Shown here one piece after another: positions 43,808 to 52,783 of a stretch of 64,000 nucleotides of DNA. Position numbers and translations under genes: made by a program. Numbering within the stretch: the stretch's first letter is position 1; every line of letters starts with the position of its first letter. Below the pieces are notes generated by a model, which saw nothing but the letters and a program-made list of their open reading frames with translations, did not search any database and was not told where the DNA came from. The DNA is from JBBDLF01 sp040879025 (GTDB taxonomy: Bacteria > Pseudomonadota > Gammaproteobacteria > Pseudomonadales > Pseudohongiellaceae): contig JBBDLF010000032.1 in the NCBI GenBank assembly GCA_040879025.1, positions 21,152 to 85,151 of the forward strand, written 5' to 3'.

Positions 43808-44874
43808 GGAGACTTCTGCAGCCGGTCGCTTTCATCGCCGCGAAAACCGATCCAGGGTTTGATCCATACCCGCAGCACCAGTACCACCAGAACCACAGCC
43901 GTCAGATTTTGCCACATCGCATGGCCTGTCACCGCACCCGTCATATCAAGTCGCAGGGGCCACTCGAACACCGTGAACAGCTGGTTCAATAACAGACCGC
44001 AGGCAATGGCTGTCATGATCACCCCCACCAGATAAGCGATCAGCGATCGCATTCCCAGGTGTTCACGAATCACGCCGATAGTGGCGATGTTTGTCGCGGG
44101 CCCCGTCAACAGGAACACCAGTGCCGCTCCGGGAGACAGGCCGGCGAACAGCAGGCTGGCGGCTATCGGCGTCGAGGCTGTGGCGCAGATGTACATCGGA
44201 AGACCCACCACCACCATCATCAGCATGGCGACCAGTCCGTCACCCCAGCGCAATAAGAATGACGGCGGTACAAAAGTGGTGATGACCGCCGCGGCAATCA
44301 ATCCAATGGCAAGCCACTTGGCGGTGTCGATAATCATGCTGCCAAAGCCGTACTGAAACACCGAGCGCAGTCGCTCGCCAAACAACCCATTTGATTTCCG
44401 GTTCGAGCGGTTCCCGTTGGCGGGTTCGCTACCACAGCAAGCCTGGTGCTCGACCTTCGGTGGTGGCGTTTCTTCGGTGTCCATAACCCGGACCAGAATA
44501 CCGGCGATGATGGCGCTCACCAACGCGCCCGCCGGCCTGGCAATCGCAAACACCGGACCCAGTATCGCGTAAGAAAAGGCAATGGAATCAACCCCGGTTT
44601 CCGGTGTGGCCACCATAAAAGAAGACGTGGCGCCTTTGGAAGCGCCGGCCTTGCGCACGGCCAGGGCCGCCGGAATCACCCCGCATGAACATAACGGCAG
44701 CGGCGCCCCGATGAAAGCTCCCTTGATCACCGAAACGAGACCGGGATCGGCCAACTGCTGCTGGATCCAGCGCGCGGGAATCAGTTGCTTGATGACACCG
44801 GCGAGGAAAAACCCCAGCAACAGCCACGGCGCGCTCTCAACGACCAGGTTCCAGAAGTTGACGAACAGGGTCAT
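43804..44874 (-). CDS. Cu/Zn efflux permease of the SO_0444/DUF318 (ArsP-like) family
   Basis: 356 residues with about eight membrane helices. Conserved GAFIGAPLPLCSCGVIPAALAVRKAGASKGATSSFMVATPETGVDSI contains the Cys-Ser-Cys-Gly motif of this permease family. A central cytoplasmic loop carries HQACCGS, a likely metal-binding site. The second half has LPMYICATASTPIAASLLFAGLSPGAALVFLLTGPATN. Its ATG overlaps the stop of the zinc-type MerR gene (ATGA), so both are expressed from the MerR-type promoter at 45354-45385. Zinc or copper export is inferred from family and regulator. Confidence 0.9.
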   Translation of the reverse strand: MTLFVNFWNLVVESAPWLLLGFFLAGVIKQLIPARWIQQQLADPGLVSVIKGAFIGAPLPLCSCGVIPAALAVRKAGASKGATSSFMVATPETGVDSIAFSYAILGPVFAIARPAGALVSAIIAGILVRVMDTEETPPPKVEHQACCGSEPANGNRSNRKSNGLFGERLRSVFQYGFGSMIIDTAKWLAIGLIAAAVITTFVPPSFLLRWGDGLVAMLMMVVVGLPMYICATASTPIAASLLFAGLSPGAALVFLLTGPATNIATIGVIREHLGMRSLIAYLVGVIMTAIACGLLLNQLFTVFEWPLRLDMTGAVTGHAMWQNLTAVVLVVLVLRVWIKPWIGFRGDESDRLQKSP

Positions 44875-45323
44875 GACCCGGCCTTCGAGTGTGTCTCGGC
44901 GTCCGTGTCCTCAATGCCGGGCGCATCGTCCTCCAGGGCTTCCATTATCGAGCAGTGGGTTGCCGTCTCCAGCCCGCCACAGCAACTGTCCAGCAGGATT
45001 GTCAGGGTTTTCTGCATTGAACGCAGCTCGGCGATGCGCTTGCTGACGTCGTCCAGTTTGCGTTGCGTAATCACGGTGACTTCTTCGCAAGTATGGCTCT
45101 CCTTGTCCAGGCGGATGGACAGCAGCACGGCGATATCGTCCAGCGAGAACCCGATGCTGCGGGCCGTCCGGATGAATTCCGCCTTGCGCAGATCCGCCGC
45201 ATCATACAGGCGATAACCCGCCTCACTGCGTTTGCTGGGCCTGATCAGACCATTCTTCTCATAGAACCGCAGCGTGTGCGCGGAAAGCCCGCTGCGTTCA
45301 GCCAGTTCACTAATCTTCAGCAC
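44871..45323 (-). CDS. MerR-family regulator, ZntR-like (Zn(II)-responsive)
   Basis: 150 residues from a GTG at 45323 with GAGGG upstream. The MerR helix-turn-helix covers 1-70 (KISELAERSGLSAHTLRFYEKNGLI, GYRLYDAADLRKAEFI). Cys79, Cys114, Cys115 and Cys124 coincide with the zinc ligands of E. coli ZntR; His119 is Glu here, with a His at 123. The long dimerisation helix (KRIAELRSMQKTLTILLDSC) fits. It should activate its own promoter, whose 22-bp dyad and 20-bp spacer are typical of MerR targets, and the downstream permease. Confidence 0.92.
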   Translation of the reverse strand: MLKISELAERSGLSAHTLRFYEKNGLIRPSKRSEAGYRLYDAADLRKAEFIRTARSIGFSLDDIAVLLSIRLDKESHTCEEVTVITQRKLDDVSKRIAELRSMQKTLTILLDSCCGGLETATHCSIMEALEDDAPGIEDTDAETHSKAGS

Positions 45324-45353
45324 GATGCCACCCTCTCTCAAGAACCTGCACCC

Positions 45354-45385
45354 AGTATAAACCTTAGAGCCAAGTCTAAGGTCAA
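45354..45385 (-). promoter_or_regulatory. MerR-type promoter and operator for the zinc regulator/permease operon
   Basis: On the minus strand the -35 is TTGACC (45385-45380) and the -10 is TATACT (45359-45354), separated by 20 bases, which is the lengthened spacer MerR regulators correct. Within it is a perfect dyad ACCTTAGA-N6-TCTAAGGT (45361-45382), of the same length as the E. coli zntA operator. The GTG start is 31 bases downstream of the -10. Confidence 0.9.
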
Positions 45386-45393
45386 CAAAAAAG

Positions 45394-45479
45394 GGGTCGG
45401 TGGCGAATGATAGTCATTCTCAAGTGGGTCGGAGGCGAATGGTTCTCATTCTCAAGTGGGTCGGTGGCAAATGATAGTC
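45394..45479. repeat. Tandem 32-base repeats with Fur-box-like core
   Basis: Units lie at 45394-45425, 45426-45457 and a 22-base partial at 45458-45479, each starting GGGTCGG. The core of unit 1 is GCGAATGATAGTCATTCTC, which I count as 15 of 19 matches to the Fur box consensus; unit 2 scores about 13. The 32-base period is about three helical turns. The repeats lie immediately upstream of the MerR-type promoter. A Fur-family binding array is inference. Confidence 0.6.
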
Positions 45480-45511
45480 CACCCGGGCTCTGAAATGATG
45501 CGATCAATGGG

Positions 45512-45523
45512 ACAGGACACTAA
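45512..45523. repeat. Repeated motif ACAGGACACTAA, copy 2, at a gene end
   Basis: Identical 12 bases to 43796-43807; the TAG of the esterase gene (45520-45522) lies inside it. The context here is GGGACAGGACACTAA. Confidence 0.5.
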
Positions 45524-46185
45524 CGCAGTACTTGTTGCAGCCACGCGGAAATATCAGCAATTTCGAGGGAGCTGACCGCATGTTCCATCGGATAGGTTTT
45601 GTACTCGGGGGCAAATCCCAGGCTTCGCAGCGTGTCCACGCTTTGCCGTCCCAGGTTTTCCTGGATGACAGGATCCCCCATCCCGTGACAGGCCAGAATG
45701 GGCAAATCGCGATTGGCGGGGTTGATTTCGATCCGGCCGGCAGTGGCGAAATAAGTGGAGAGCGCCAGCACTCCGCCCAGCGGTTCGGCACAGGTCAACG
45801 CGGCGTGGTATACCACAGCCCCACCCTGGGAGAATCCGGCGAGAACAATACGACGGCTGTCAATACCACGCTCTATTTCCCTGTCGATAAGCCGATGGAC
45901 CGCGTCGGCGGACGCAATCAACTGCACATCATCGAGATGACGATCAGCATCCAGGCCCAGAATATCGTACCAGGCCGGCATCACGTAACCGTTGTTAATG
46001 GTCACCGGAATGGATGGGGCGTGTGGAAACACAAAGTGGATGCCGTAGTCTTTCGACAACGTCAGTTGGGGAACGATGGCGGCAAAATCATGACCGTCGG
46101 CACCCAGCCCATGCAGCCAGATTATCGAGGCATTAACGGGCGTCTGTGGAGGCGCATCAATCTCCACCGTTGGCAATAAAGACAT
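45520..46185 (-). CDS. Carboxylesterase/phospholipase of the EstB (APT/LYPLA) family
   Basis: 221 residues from the ATG at 46185, with AGGA 6 bases upstream. The alpha/beta-hydrolase fold shows SIIWLHGLGADGHDFA, the nucleophile elbow GFSQGGAVVYHAAL, a catalytic Asp region (CHGMGDPVIQ) and His in PMEHAVSS. These cytoplasmic serine esterases hydrolyse short acyl esters; the natural substrate is unknown. It lies 36 bases downstream of gap on the same strand, probably in one transcript. Confidence 0.9.
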   Translation of the reverse strand: MSLLPTVEIDAPPQTPVNASIIWLHGLGADGHDFAAIVPQLTLSKDYGIHFVFPHAPSIPVTINNGYVMPAWYDILGLDADRHLDDVQLIASADAVHRLIDREIERGIDSRRIVLAGFSQGGAVVYHAALTCAEPLGGVLALSTYFATAGRIEINPANRDLPILACHGMGDPVIQENLGRQSVDTLRSLGFAPEYKTYPMEHAVSSLEIADISAWLQQVLR

Positions 46186-46221
46186 AGACAATCCTGGCAC
46201 TGGCAGTGGTTCAGAGGTTCC

Positions 46222-47250
46222 TTAATTCAGGCGGATATCATAACCGTCCATCTCTGCCAGTCGGCCGATCAATTCTTCCACGCGTGTACTGTATCCCCAC
46301 TCGTTGTCGTACCAGCTGATTACCTTGACCATCCGTTTCTGCATTACCTGCGTCAGCAGGGAATCGAAAATGCTGGAATGTTCATTCCTGATAATGTCGC
46401 TGCTGACGAGCGCTTCATCGGTATAGGCGAGAATGCCCTTCAACGAGCCCCGCGATGCCTCCAGCATGGCGGCGTTGACCGACTCAATCGTGACATCCTG
46501 ATCCAACTCAACCGTCAAGTCAACCAGGCTGCCATCGGCAACCGGCACCCGCATGGCCAGACCGTCGAGCCTGCCGGCCAGTTCGGGCATTACCACGCCA
46601 ATGGTGCGGGCGGCACCGGTGGAGGTGGGCACGATATTGGTCGCGGCATTGCGCGAGCGGCGCTTGTCCTTGTGCGGTGCATCGATCAGTCGTTGATCGG
46701 AAGTGTACGCGTGTACCGTGGTGAGCAAGCCACGCTTGATACCGAAACTTTCATGCAACACTTTCGCCAGGGGAGCGGCACAATTAGTGGTGCAACTGGC
46801 GTTGCTGATCACACGCGTGTCCTTGGTCACCACGTGATCATTCACCCCGGGCACCAAGGTAGCATCCAGCTTCTCTTTGGGGGGAACGGTCAGGATCACC
46901 CGCTGGGCACCGGCTTTCAGGTGCTTCTTGACATCTTCCAGCTTCCGGAAGGCGCCTGAACTCTCCACCACATAATCCACGCCCAGATCTTTCCATGGCA
47001 GCCTGGCCGGATCCGGCTCATGCAACACCTCGAACGGGTCACCATCGATGATCATCTGTGTGTCTTTATACTCCACCTTGCCGGGAAACGTACCGTGATT
47101 GCTGTCGTATTTGAACGCATAGGACAGCATTTCAGCGCTGGACAGGTCGTTGATTGCCACCACATCGTAGTGATTACGCAGTTTTGCTATGCGCATGATT
47201 GTTCTGCCAATGCGACCGAACCCGTTTATCGCTATTTTTGGTGCCGCCAT
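46222..47250 (-). CDS. gap: Glyceraldehyde-3-phosphate dehydrogenase, type I
   Basis: 342 residues. NAD-binding INGFGRIGRTIMRIA, acidic INDLSSAEMLSYAFKYDSNHG, the catalytic Cys in SNASCTTNCAAPLAKVL, and phosphate-binding TVHAYTSDQRLIDAPHKD and RRSRNAATNIVPTSTGAA. It oxidises glyceraldehyde 3-phosphate in glycolysis or runs in reverse. Asp in INDLS suggests NAD preference. AGGAGG is 7 bases upstream of the ATG. Confidence 0.96.
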   Translation of the reverse strand: MAAPKIAINGFGRIGRTIMRIAKLRNHYDVVAINDLSSAEMLSYAFKYDSNHGTFPGKVEYKDTQMIIDGDPFEVLHEPDPARLPWKDLGVDYVVESSGAFRKLEDVKKHLKAGAQRVILTVPPKEKLDATLVPGVNDHVVTKDTRVISNASCTTNCAAPLAKVLHESFGIKRGLLTTVHAYTSDQRLIDAPHKDKRRSRNAATNIVPTSTGAARTIGVVMPELAGRLDGLAMRVPVADGSLVDLTVELDQDVTIESVNAAMLEASRGSLKGILAYTDEALVSSDIIRNEHSSIFDSLLTQVMQKRMVKVISWYDNEWGYSTRVEELIGRLAEMDGYDIRLN

Positions 47251-47436
47251 GTCTGCCTCCTGACTGTCGATTCTTCCGGCACCCTCTCCTTTGGTGGAGC
47301 ATGCGGTCCGGTCCCTTTGATCACTCTATTGCCTGCCTGCATGTGGCAGGTTTTGTACCGCTGGTCAGCAACGCTTATACTGACACGGCAGAGGCCTCTG
47401 CCTCGCCGAAAAAACACAAATAAGGGGTTTTCGCTC

Positions 47437-48726
47437 ATGTTCAAGCTTAACCATTATAGCGTCGAATGGAACCACTTTCGGGCAGGATGCCACCTGAATG
47501 GGCGTTTCTTGACTCAAGTCAGCTACCACGCCGTTCTCCTTGTACTATTGGCTGTCTTCGCCCGCCAGTCCATTGCCCAGCCACCACAGGATGACGATCG
47601 CTGGGTCACCACATGGTCGGCCAGTCCCAGTTCAATACCGAATGATGACAATGCAAGCGAGGTCGACAACCAGACGCTGCGGATGATAGTCCACACCAGC
47701 CTCGGCGGCGAGGCATTGCGTCTGCGGCTATCCAACACCCACGGCGATCAACCCCTGCGCATTGGATCCGTCACCGTAGCGCTGCACGACGAGGGCAGTC
47801 GCGTGCAGGAAGACACCAGCCGCAAGGTGACTTTCAGCCAGAACGAAAGCATCAGCATTGCCCGCGGCGCCGTAGTGCTGAGTGATCCGTTGCCGTTCGA
47901 CGTTCCCCGCACCGGCAATCTGGCTGTGAGTATTTACCTGCCGGAGGCGAGCGGCCCGCTCACCTCTCACCTTGTCGCCACACAGACCAACTATGCGTCC
48001 TCATCGGGGAATCACACGGAAGCCGCGAGCCTTCCCGTTGCCACGGAATTCTCCACCTGGCATCTGCTGACCGCGGTCGACGTGGTCGGTTCGGAACGCG
48101 CCAGCGCCATTGTGACACTCGGCGACTCAATCACCGATGGCACCGGCTCGACCGTCGGCGCCAATCAACGCTGGCCCAACCATTTTGCCCGCAGGCTTTA
48201 TGCCGAACCGTCGGTGACTGATTACGCCGTAGTCAACGCCGGCATCAGCGGCAACCGGGTTACTACCGAAGAATCTCCCCGCTTCGGACAGAATCTGCAG
48301 GCGCGATTCGAACGCGATGTGCTGGCACTGAGCAACGTCAGCCATATCGTGTTGCTGGAGGGGATTAACGACATTGGCATGTCCTCCCGCAGCGGCGAAC
48401 TGGTCACCGCCGAGGCCGTCATTGCCGGATACCGGCAAATCATCGCCCGTGCGCATGCCGACGGCATCAGAGTCATTGGTGCCACCCTGCTTCCCTACGA
48501 AGGAGCTGCCTACTTCACCGAAGCCGGCGAGCGGGTGCGTGAACAGGTTAACGAGTTCATTCTGCAGAGCGGAGAATTCGACGGGGTCATTGAATTCGGT
48601 CCGGCGGTCGCGGATCCGTCCGACCCGGATCGCATCCGGGCTTCGTTTACCAGTGACAATCTTCACCCCAATGATGAAGGATATGCTGCCATGGCGGAGG
48701 CCGTTGATCTTTCCTTGTTTGAGTAG
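47437..48726 (+). CDS. Secreted SGNH/GDSL-type lipase/esterase
   Basis: 429 residues from the ATG at 47437 with AAGGGG upstream; an open frame further upstream runs antisense to gap and is rejected. A long basic N-terminus precedes a signal anchor (YHAVLLVLLAVFARQSIAQ). The N-terminal beta domain starts WVTTWSASPSSI, which is typical of the bacterial rhamnogalacturonan-acetylesterase-like group. SGNH blocks: IVTLGDSITDGTG (block I), NAGISGNRV (Gly block II), GINDIG (block III, Asn) and DNLHPNDEG (Asp and His, block V). It likely de-esterifies polysaccharides or lipids outside the cytoplasm; the substrate is not determinable. It is followed by a strong hairpin. Confidence 0.9.
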   Translation: MFKLNHYSVEWNHFRAGCHLNGRFLTQVSYHAVLLVLLAVFARQSIAQPPQDDDRWVTTWSASPSSIPNDDNASEVDNQTLRMIVHTSLGGEALRLRLSNTHGDQPLRIGSVTVALHDEGSRVQEDTSRKVTFSQNESISIARGAVVLSDPLPFDVPRTGNLAVSIYLPEASGPLTSHLVATQTNYASSSGNHTEAASLPVATEFSTWHLLTAVDVVGSERASAIVTLGDSITDGTGSTVGANQRWPNHFARRLYAEPSVTDYAVVNAGISGNRVTTEESPRFGQNLQARFERDVLALSNVSHIVLLEGINDIGMSSRSGELVTAEAVIAGYRQIIARAHADGIRVIGATLLPYEGAAYFTEAGERVREQVNEFILQSGEFDGVIEFGPAVADPSDPDRIRASFTSDNLHPNDEGYAAMAEAVDLSLFE

Positions 48727-48792
48727 CGCCAATCGGGAGCTCGCGCGGTTAATGATCGCGCAGACTTCCGCGCGATCCCGCGTCGACCGGAC

Positions 48793-48827
48793 AAAAAAAG
48801 GGCTGACATCTGTCAGCCCTTTTTTTA
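48793..48827. terminator. Bidirectional rho-independent terminator
   Basis: An A-run followed by GGGCTGACA (48800-48808), TC, then TGTCAGCCC (48811-48819) and a T-run. It lies between the convergent SGNH hydrolase and PQQ dehydrogenase genes and can serve both. Confidence 0.93.
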
Positions 48828-48848
48828 AAGTTTCCACAGTCTCCAGGT

Positions 48849-50870
48849 TCAGTAGCCGGTAACCATGCCTTCATCCCACCCCGGCAACGCCATGGTGGTC
48901 AGCGTGCCGCCAGTCTGCAGCACCAGGAACTGGTGACCATTGTGCACGTAGGTCATCATCCCGTAACGGCTTGCGCTGGGAGCATCGATCATGTCCAGGG
49001 TGTCACCGGTGGCCTTGTCGATTGCCCACAGGGCCGGTGTGCCGTCAGCGCGGGTTGAGGCGTAGATCAACAGCGTATCGGTGACCACCATCGGCGTGTG
49101 CGCGCCGGTGCCGGTGTCGCCGATATCGATGCCTTCCACCGCGGGGCTGTTCCTGTACCGGTCAGGGGTTTCCCCGGTCGGAATCCACCACAGATGCTCG
49201 CCGGTGTTCATATCGATCGCGGTGATACGGCTATAGGGTGGCTTCCACAGAGGCAGGCCACTGGCCAGTCGCGGGAACCCGCCGCCACGTCCCACGGCGT
49301 AATCGGCCAATGTGGTTCCGGTGGGCGCTTCATACTGAGTATCGGCTTCCTCACCTGGAATCATGGTGCGCGAGGAACAGCCCTTGTGGGAAGTCACGTA
49401 CAGAATGCCGGTGTTCGGATCCGCGGCGGCCGGTCCGGAGATATTCACCCCGCCCGTGTCGCCAGGACACCAGTAGGCGCCGATCTTGCCTTCATCATTG
49501 TCACGATGCAGCGGCGGCTGGAACAACGGCCCGTAATCATAATTGGACAATATTTCCAGCGCTTCTCTTCGCAACTCGGGGGTGTAGTCGATGAGTTCAT
49601 CCGCCGTCAGTTCCTGCAAGTCGAAAGGTGCCGGTTTGGTCGGGAACGGCTGGGTTGGTGACAACTGCTCACCGGGAATTTTCGAGGCGGGAACCGGACG
49701 TTCAACAATCGGCCACAACGGTTCACCGGTTTCACGATTAAAGGCGTAGGTGAACGCCTGCTTGGTTACCTGCGCGATGGCCGGCACTTCGCGGCCCTCC
49801 ATCGTCACATCCAGCAAGACCGGTGCTGTGGGGGTATCGTAGTTCCAGATATCGTGATGCACCATCTGGAAATGCCACGCCCGGTCGCCGGTTTCCACAT
49901 CCAGCGCAATCAGGCTGGTGCTGAACAGATTGTCACCGGGACGGAATCCGCCGTAGAAATCCACGGTGGCGCCGTTGGTAGGCACATAGACCAGGTTCAG
50001 ATCGGGGTCTGCCGCCAGAGGCGCCCAGGAAGACACGTCACCAGTCCATTGCCAGGCGTCGTTCTCCCAGGTTTCATGACCGTACTCACCGGGACGGGGA
50101 ATCACATTGAACTTCCATTTAAAGTCACCGGTACGGGCATCATAGGCGAGAATGTCGCCGGGGATGTTTTCAATACGTGCCTGGTTGTAACCCTGCTCGG
50201 CGGAGTTACCGACAATGATGGTGTCATTCACCACGATCGGTGGTGACGAGGACGTGATGTAGCCGGTTTCCAGCGGAATACCGTAGTACGGATCGTAAGG
50301 ATGACCGAGGTCGGCGAGTAGATCCACGACCCCGGTGTCAGCGAAACCTTCAACCGGTACCGGCTGGCCGAAGCCTTCCAGCGGCGAACAGGTTTCCAGG
50401 TCCAGTGCGGTCAGGAAGAATGCCGGCGAGATGATGTACACGACTGTCCTGCCATCCACTTCGCCAATCGCCACGCCCTTGCCGTAATCTTTCCGCATGG
50501 AATATTCGTAGCGGTAGGTGTTGGGCTCGCGATAGGAGCACACGGTGTTGCCGCTCTGGGCGTCCACTACCACAACGTGCCGACGGGGACCGGCGACGAA
50601 TACCAGTTTGCCATCCACGTAGCTCGGCGTGGCCCGGCCGCTCTGGGCATCGTAACTGCTGCCGTCCCAGACCCAGGCTTCTTCAAGCTGGTCAAAGTTT
50701 TCGGCCGTAATCCTGTCGGCCTCTGAGTAGCGGGTGTGGGCATGGTCGCTGCCCAGTGTCAGCCACTCCACGGTTTCCTGTGCCACGGCGGCCGTTGACA
50801 GCAGGGCAAGGCCCAATGCTGAAAAAGCGGCGATGGCGGGAACCGTTATGCGCTTGATGACTTCGTTCAT
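48849..50870 (-). CDS. Secreted PQQ-dependent dehydrogenase (quinoprotein glucose/alcohol dehydrogenase type)
   Basis: 673 residues from the ATG at 50870, with GAGGA 8 bases upstream. Signal peptide (LSTAAVAQ). Eight propeller blades include VVVVDAQSGNTVCSYRE, ILAYDARTGDFKWKF, LIALDVETGDRAWHFQMVHHD and ITAIDMNTGEHLWW. Segments GDVSSWAPLAADPDLNLVYVPTNGAT and WNYDTPTAPVLLDV are typical of the soluble and membrane-type PQQ glucose dehydrogenase group. There is no haem motif and no additional membrane domain, so electrons must go to a separate acceptor. The substrate is unknown. Compare the haem-fused relative at 9181. Confidence 0.88.
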   Translation of the reverse strand: MNEVIKRITVPAIAAFSALGLALLSTAAVAQETVEWLTLGSDHAHTRYSEADRITAENFDQLEEAWVWDGSSYDAQSGRATPSYVDGKLVFVAGPRRHVVVVDAQSGNTVCSYREPNTYRYEYSMRKDYGKGVAIGEVDGRTVVYIISPAFFLTALDLETCSPLEGFGQPVPVEGFADTGVVDLLADLGHPYDPYYGIPLETGYITSSSPPIVVNDTIIVGNSAEQGYNQARIENIPGDILAYDARTGDFKWKFNVIPRPGEYGHETWENDAWQWTGDVSSWAPLAADPDLNLVYVPTNGATVDFYGGFRPGDNLFSTSLIALDVETGDRAWHFQMVHHDIWNYDTPTAPVLLDVTMEGREVPAIAQVTKQAFTYAFNRETGEPLWPIVERPVPASKIPGEQLSPTQPFPTKPAPFDLQELTADELIDYTPELRREALEILSNYDYGPLFQPPLHRDNDEGKIGAYWCPGDTGGVNISGPAAADPNTGILYVTSHKGCSSRTMIPGEEADTQYEAPTGTTLADYAVGRGGGFPRLASGLPLWKPPYSRITAIDMNTGEHLWWIPTGETPDRYRNSPAVEGIDIGDTGTGAHTPMVVTDTLLIYASTRADGTPALWAIDKATGDTLDMIDAPSASRYGMMTYVHNGHQFLVLQTGGTLTTMALPGWDEGMVTGY

Positions 50871-51061
50871 CTTGTCCATCCTCGTTTTTGATACACACAT
50901 TTCGAGCCCCGAATACTGTTCGACGCTGTCAAAATTCGAAAAAACCTCTTATAATCAGTAACTTATTGGTCGGCTAATGATAAGGGGAGCCCGCAGAATA
51001 ACCCAGTTGCCCCACCCAAGTCCATATGCGTTTTGTGACCATTTATGACGCAAAACACCCG

Positions 51062-52621
51062 TCAGCGAGGATCAATTTGTTCTCGCTCCGCGCTCGCCAC
51101 TTCATCCACAAACCAGGTATAGAATCGGGCCGCCCGCTCCAGTCCAGGAACCGATATGGTACCCAGCACATCGCCGCTGGCGTGGTACATGGGTCCGGAA
51201 TGAATGGCCTGAACCATCGGCAATTCCAACGGACGATATCCTCCCAGATCGCCTGGCGCATTGGTTCTGAACTGTTCGTTGAGGTTGAAGCCGTAACGTT
51301 CCACGCCTTCGCGCATCAGGTTCACCAGAAACGGCGCGGAGTTGGTGATGCTGAAACTCATGGGCTGCTCATGCGGGCCCACGGTCCAATCACCGGAGGT
51401 GATTTCAAACTGTGCGATATGTTCAAGATTCAGCACCAGCACGGTGTCGGCCAGAATGCCTGGGTAATCGGCGACGAAATTGGCCGGTCCGTTGAGCCCG
51501 GTGCTGTGGTGGCCGCCGGTGGCGACAAACACCAGGGTCCGGTCCGGACGGTTTTCCGGCATCGCGAAATGCCGCGCCATCGCGATCAGTACCGCCAGTC
51601 CGTCCGCATTGTCACCGGCAGCATCATACCAGCCGTCGGCGTGTGCATTGATCACCACATTGCCATCGCCGCTTCCCTGCACGATACCCACTGCGTTCTG
51701 TCCTTCGAGTCCGGTCAGATTCTCGGCATCCAGACTGAGCCGCACCCGCAGAGCATCAGCCAGGCCGCGCTCCGCCGCCGCGGCAATAGCCGCCTCCAGA
51801 AATTCGCCGTCGGCGGTTCCCACATTGAAACAGGGCCCGTTACAGTTGCTGAAATCGCGCGTGTGCATATTGCCCGTCTGCTCCACTACATTGATTACCG
51901 CCACGGCGCCACGTGCCATTAATTGTCGGGCGCGTTCGCGTGTCGGCGTGCGCTCGGAATAGGCGCCCGTATTCGGTGTCAGGTGTTGCACCGCAATCTT
52001 GCCGCGTACGTCGGTGTCAGGGAGTGCTTCAGTAATATGGCCGGTGTAAACCAGACTGGCGGTCAAGGTGCCGTCGGGAATATCCGAACCACTTGTGACC
52101 AGCGATGACTCGAGCACAACATCGTCGCTGTCGGTACCGAAGCGGGCATCGCCCAGCAGACGAACTTCCCAGTCCCGGGGCCACCAGAATTCACCTTCCC
52201 CGTCATACTCATGCACTTCGACAGAGCTGAGTCCGGCATCGCGAAACTGCTGTGCCGTCCATTCGATGGTCGCCTCAAGGGAGGGAAAACCGGTCACCCT
52301 GCCCCATACCCGGTTGCCCTGGGCGCGGCTTTGTCGGGAAAAACCAATGATCTCGTCAACCAACGGATAGATACGTTCTCCTTGCAGCGTCGTGTAACCG
52401 GCTTCCTCTGCAGGGTACTCAGCCGGTGCGGGGGAGGCCTCCTCCGCCGCCACCGTTGGCTGGTGAGGATCACCGATACCCGGAGGCAGGGGCAGTCCGA
52501 ACCAGGGACTCTGGTCGGATTGGGGAGAGCTGGTTTGAGAAAGTACGGTTGGGACAACAGCGGTCAACGCCGCCGCCAGCACCGCGCAAATACCGGGAGT
52601 CAGAAACCGGGACCGAGTCAT
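51062..52621 (-). CDS. Secreted M28-family metallopeptidase with PA-type insert
   Basis: 519 residues with a signal peptide (AALTAVVPTVLSQ). Residues about 180-300 fit the PA (protease-associated) domain. The catalytic M28 part has INAHADGWYDAAGDNADGLAVLIAMARHF, where His and Asp are zinc ligands, then VLNLEHIAQF and a later His in SGPMYHASGD. The usual Glu-Glu pair appears as GGHHSTG in this copy, so peptidase activity is not certain. Closest relatives are aminopeptidases, and a peptide-processing role would suit the two peptide importers. AGGAGG precedes the ATG. Confidence 0.82.
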   Translation of the reverse strand: MTRSRFLTPGICAVLAAALTAVVPTVLSQTSSPQSDQSPWFGLPLPPGIGDPHQPTVAAEEASPAPAEYPAEEAGYTTLQGERIYPLVDEIIGFSRQSRAQGNRVWGRVTGFPSLEATIEWTAQQFRDAGLSSVEVHEYDGEGEFWWPRDWEVRLLGDARFGTDSDDVVLESSLVTSGSDIPDGTLTASLVYTGHITEALPDTDVRGKIAVQHLTPNTGAYSERTPTRERARQLMARGAVAVINVVEQTGNMHTRDFSNCNGPCFNVGTADGEFLEAAIAAAAERGLADALRVRLSLDAENLTGLEGQNAVGIVQGSGDGNVVINAHADGWYDAAGDNADGLAVLIAMARHFAMPENRPDRTLVFVATGGHHSTGLNGPANFVADYPGILADTVLVLNLEHIAQFEITSGDWTVGPHEQPMSFSITNSAPFLVNLMREGVERYGFNLNEQFRTNAPGDLGGYRPLELPMVQAIHSGPMYHASGDVLGTISVPGLERAARFYTWFVDEVASAEREQIDPR

Positions 52622-52783
52622 GGGCGTATCCTCCTGTCATTATTTTCCTTCATTGTGTACCATCCGCCGCTTTTCTGTCATCCACCCGCTGATGTTTGCT
52701 AAACTCAACTGAAACAATGACGCCGTCGTATGCTCGCTGCATCGCCTTGCAAGCAGGTTTTGGCGGAACCCTGAGGTTGTGTT

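Noticed and set aside
45394..45479. CRISPR-like array
   Set aside because: The units are contiguous without spacers, only about 2.7 in number, and no cas genes are near.
47020..47436. N-terminal extension of the SGNH hydrolase frame
   Set aside because: It lies antisense to gap, has no signal-like or family sequence, and a good ribosome binding site and signal anchor follow the ATG at 47437.
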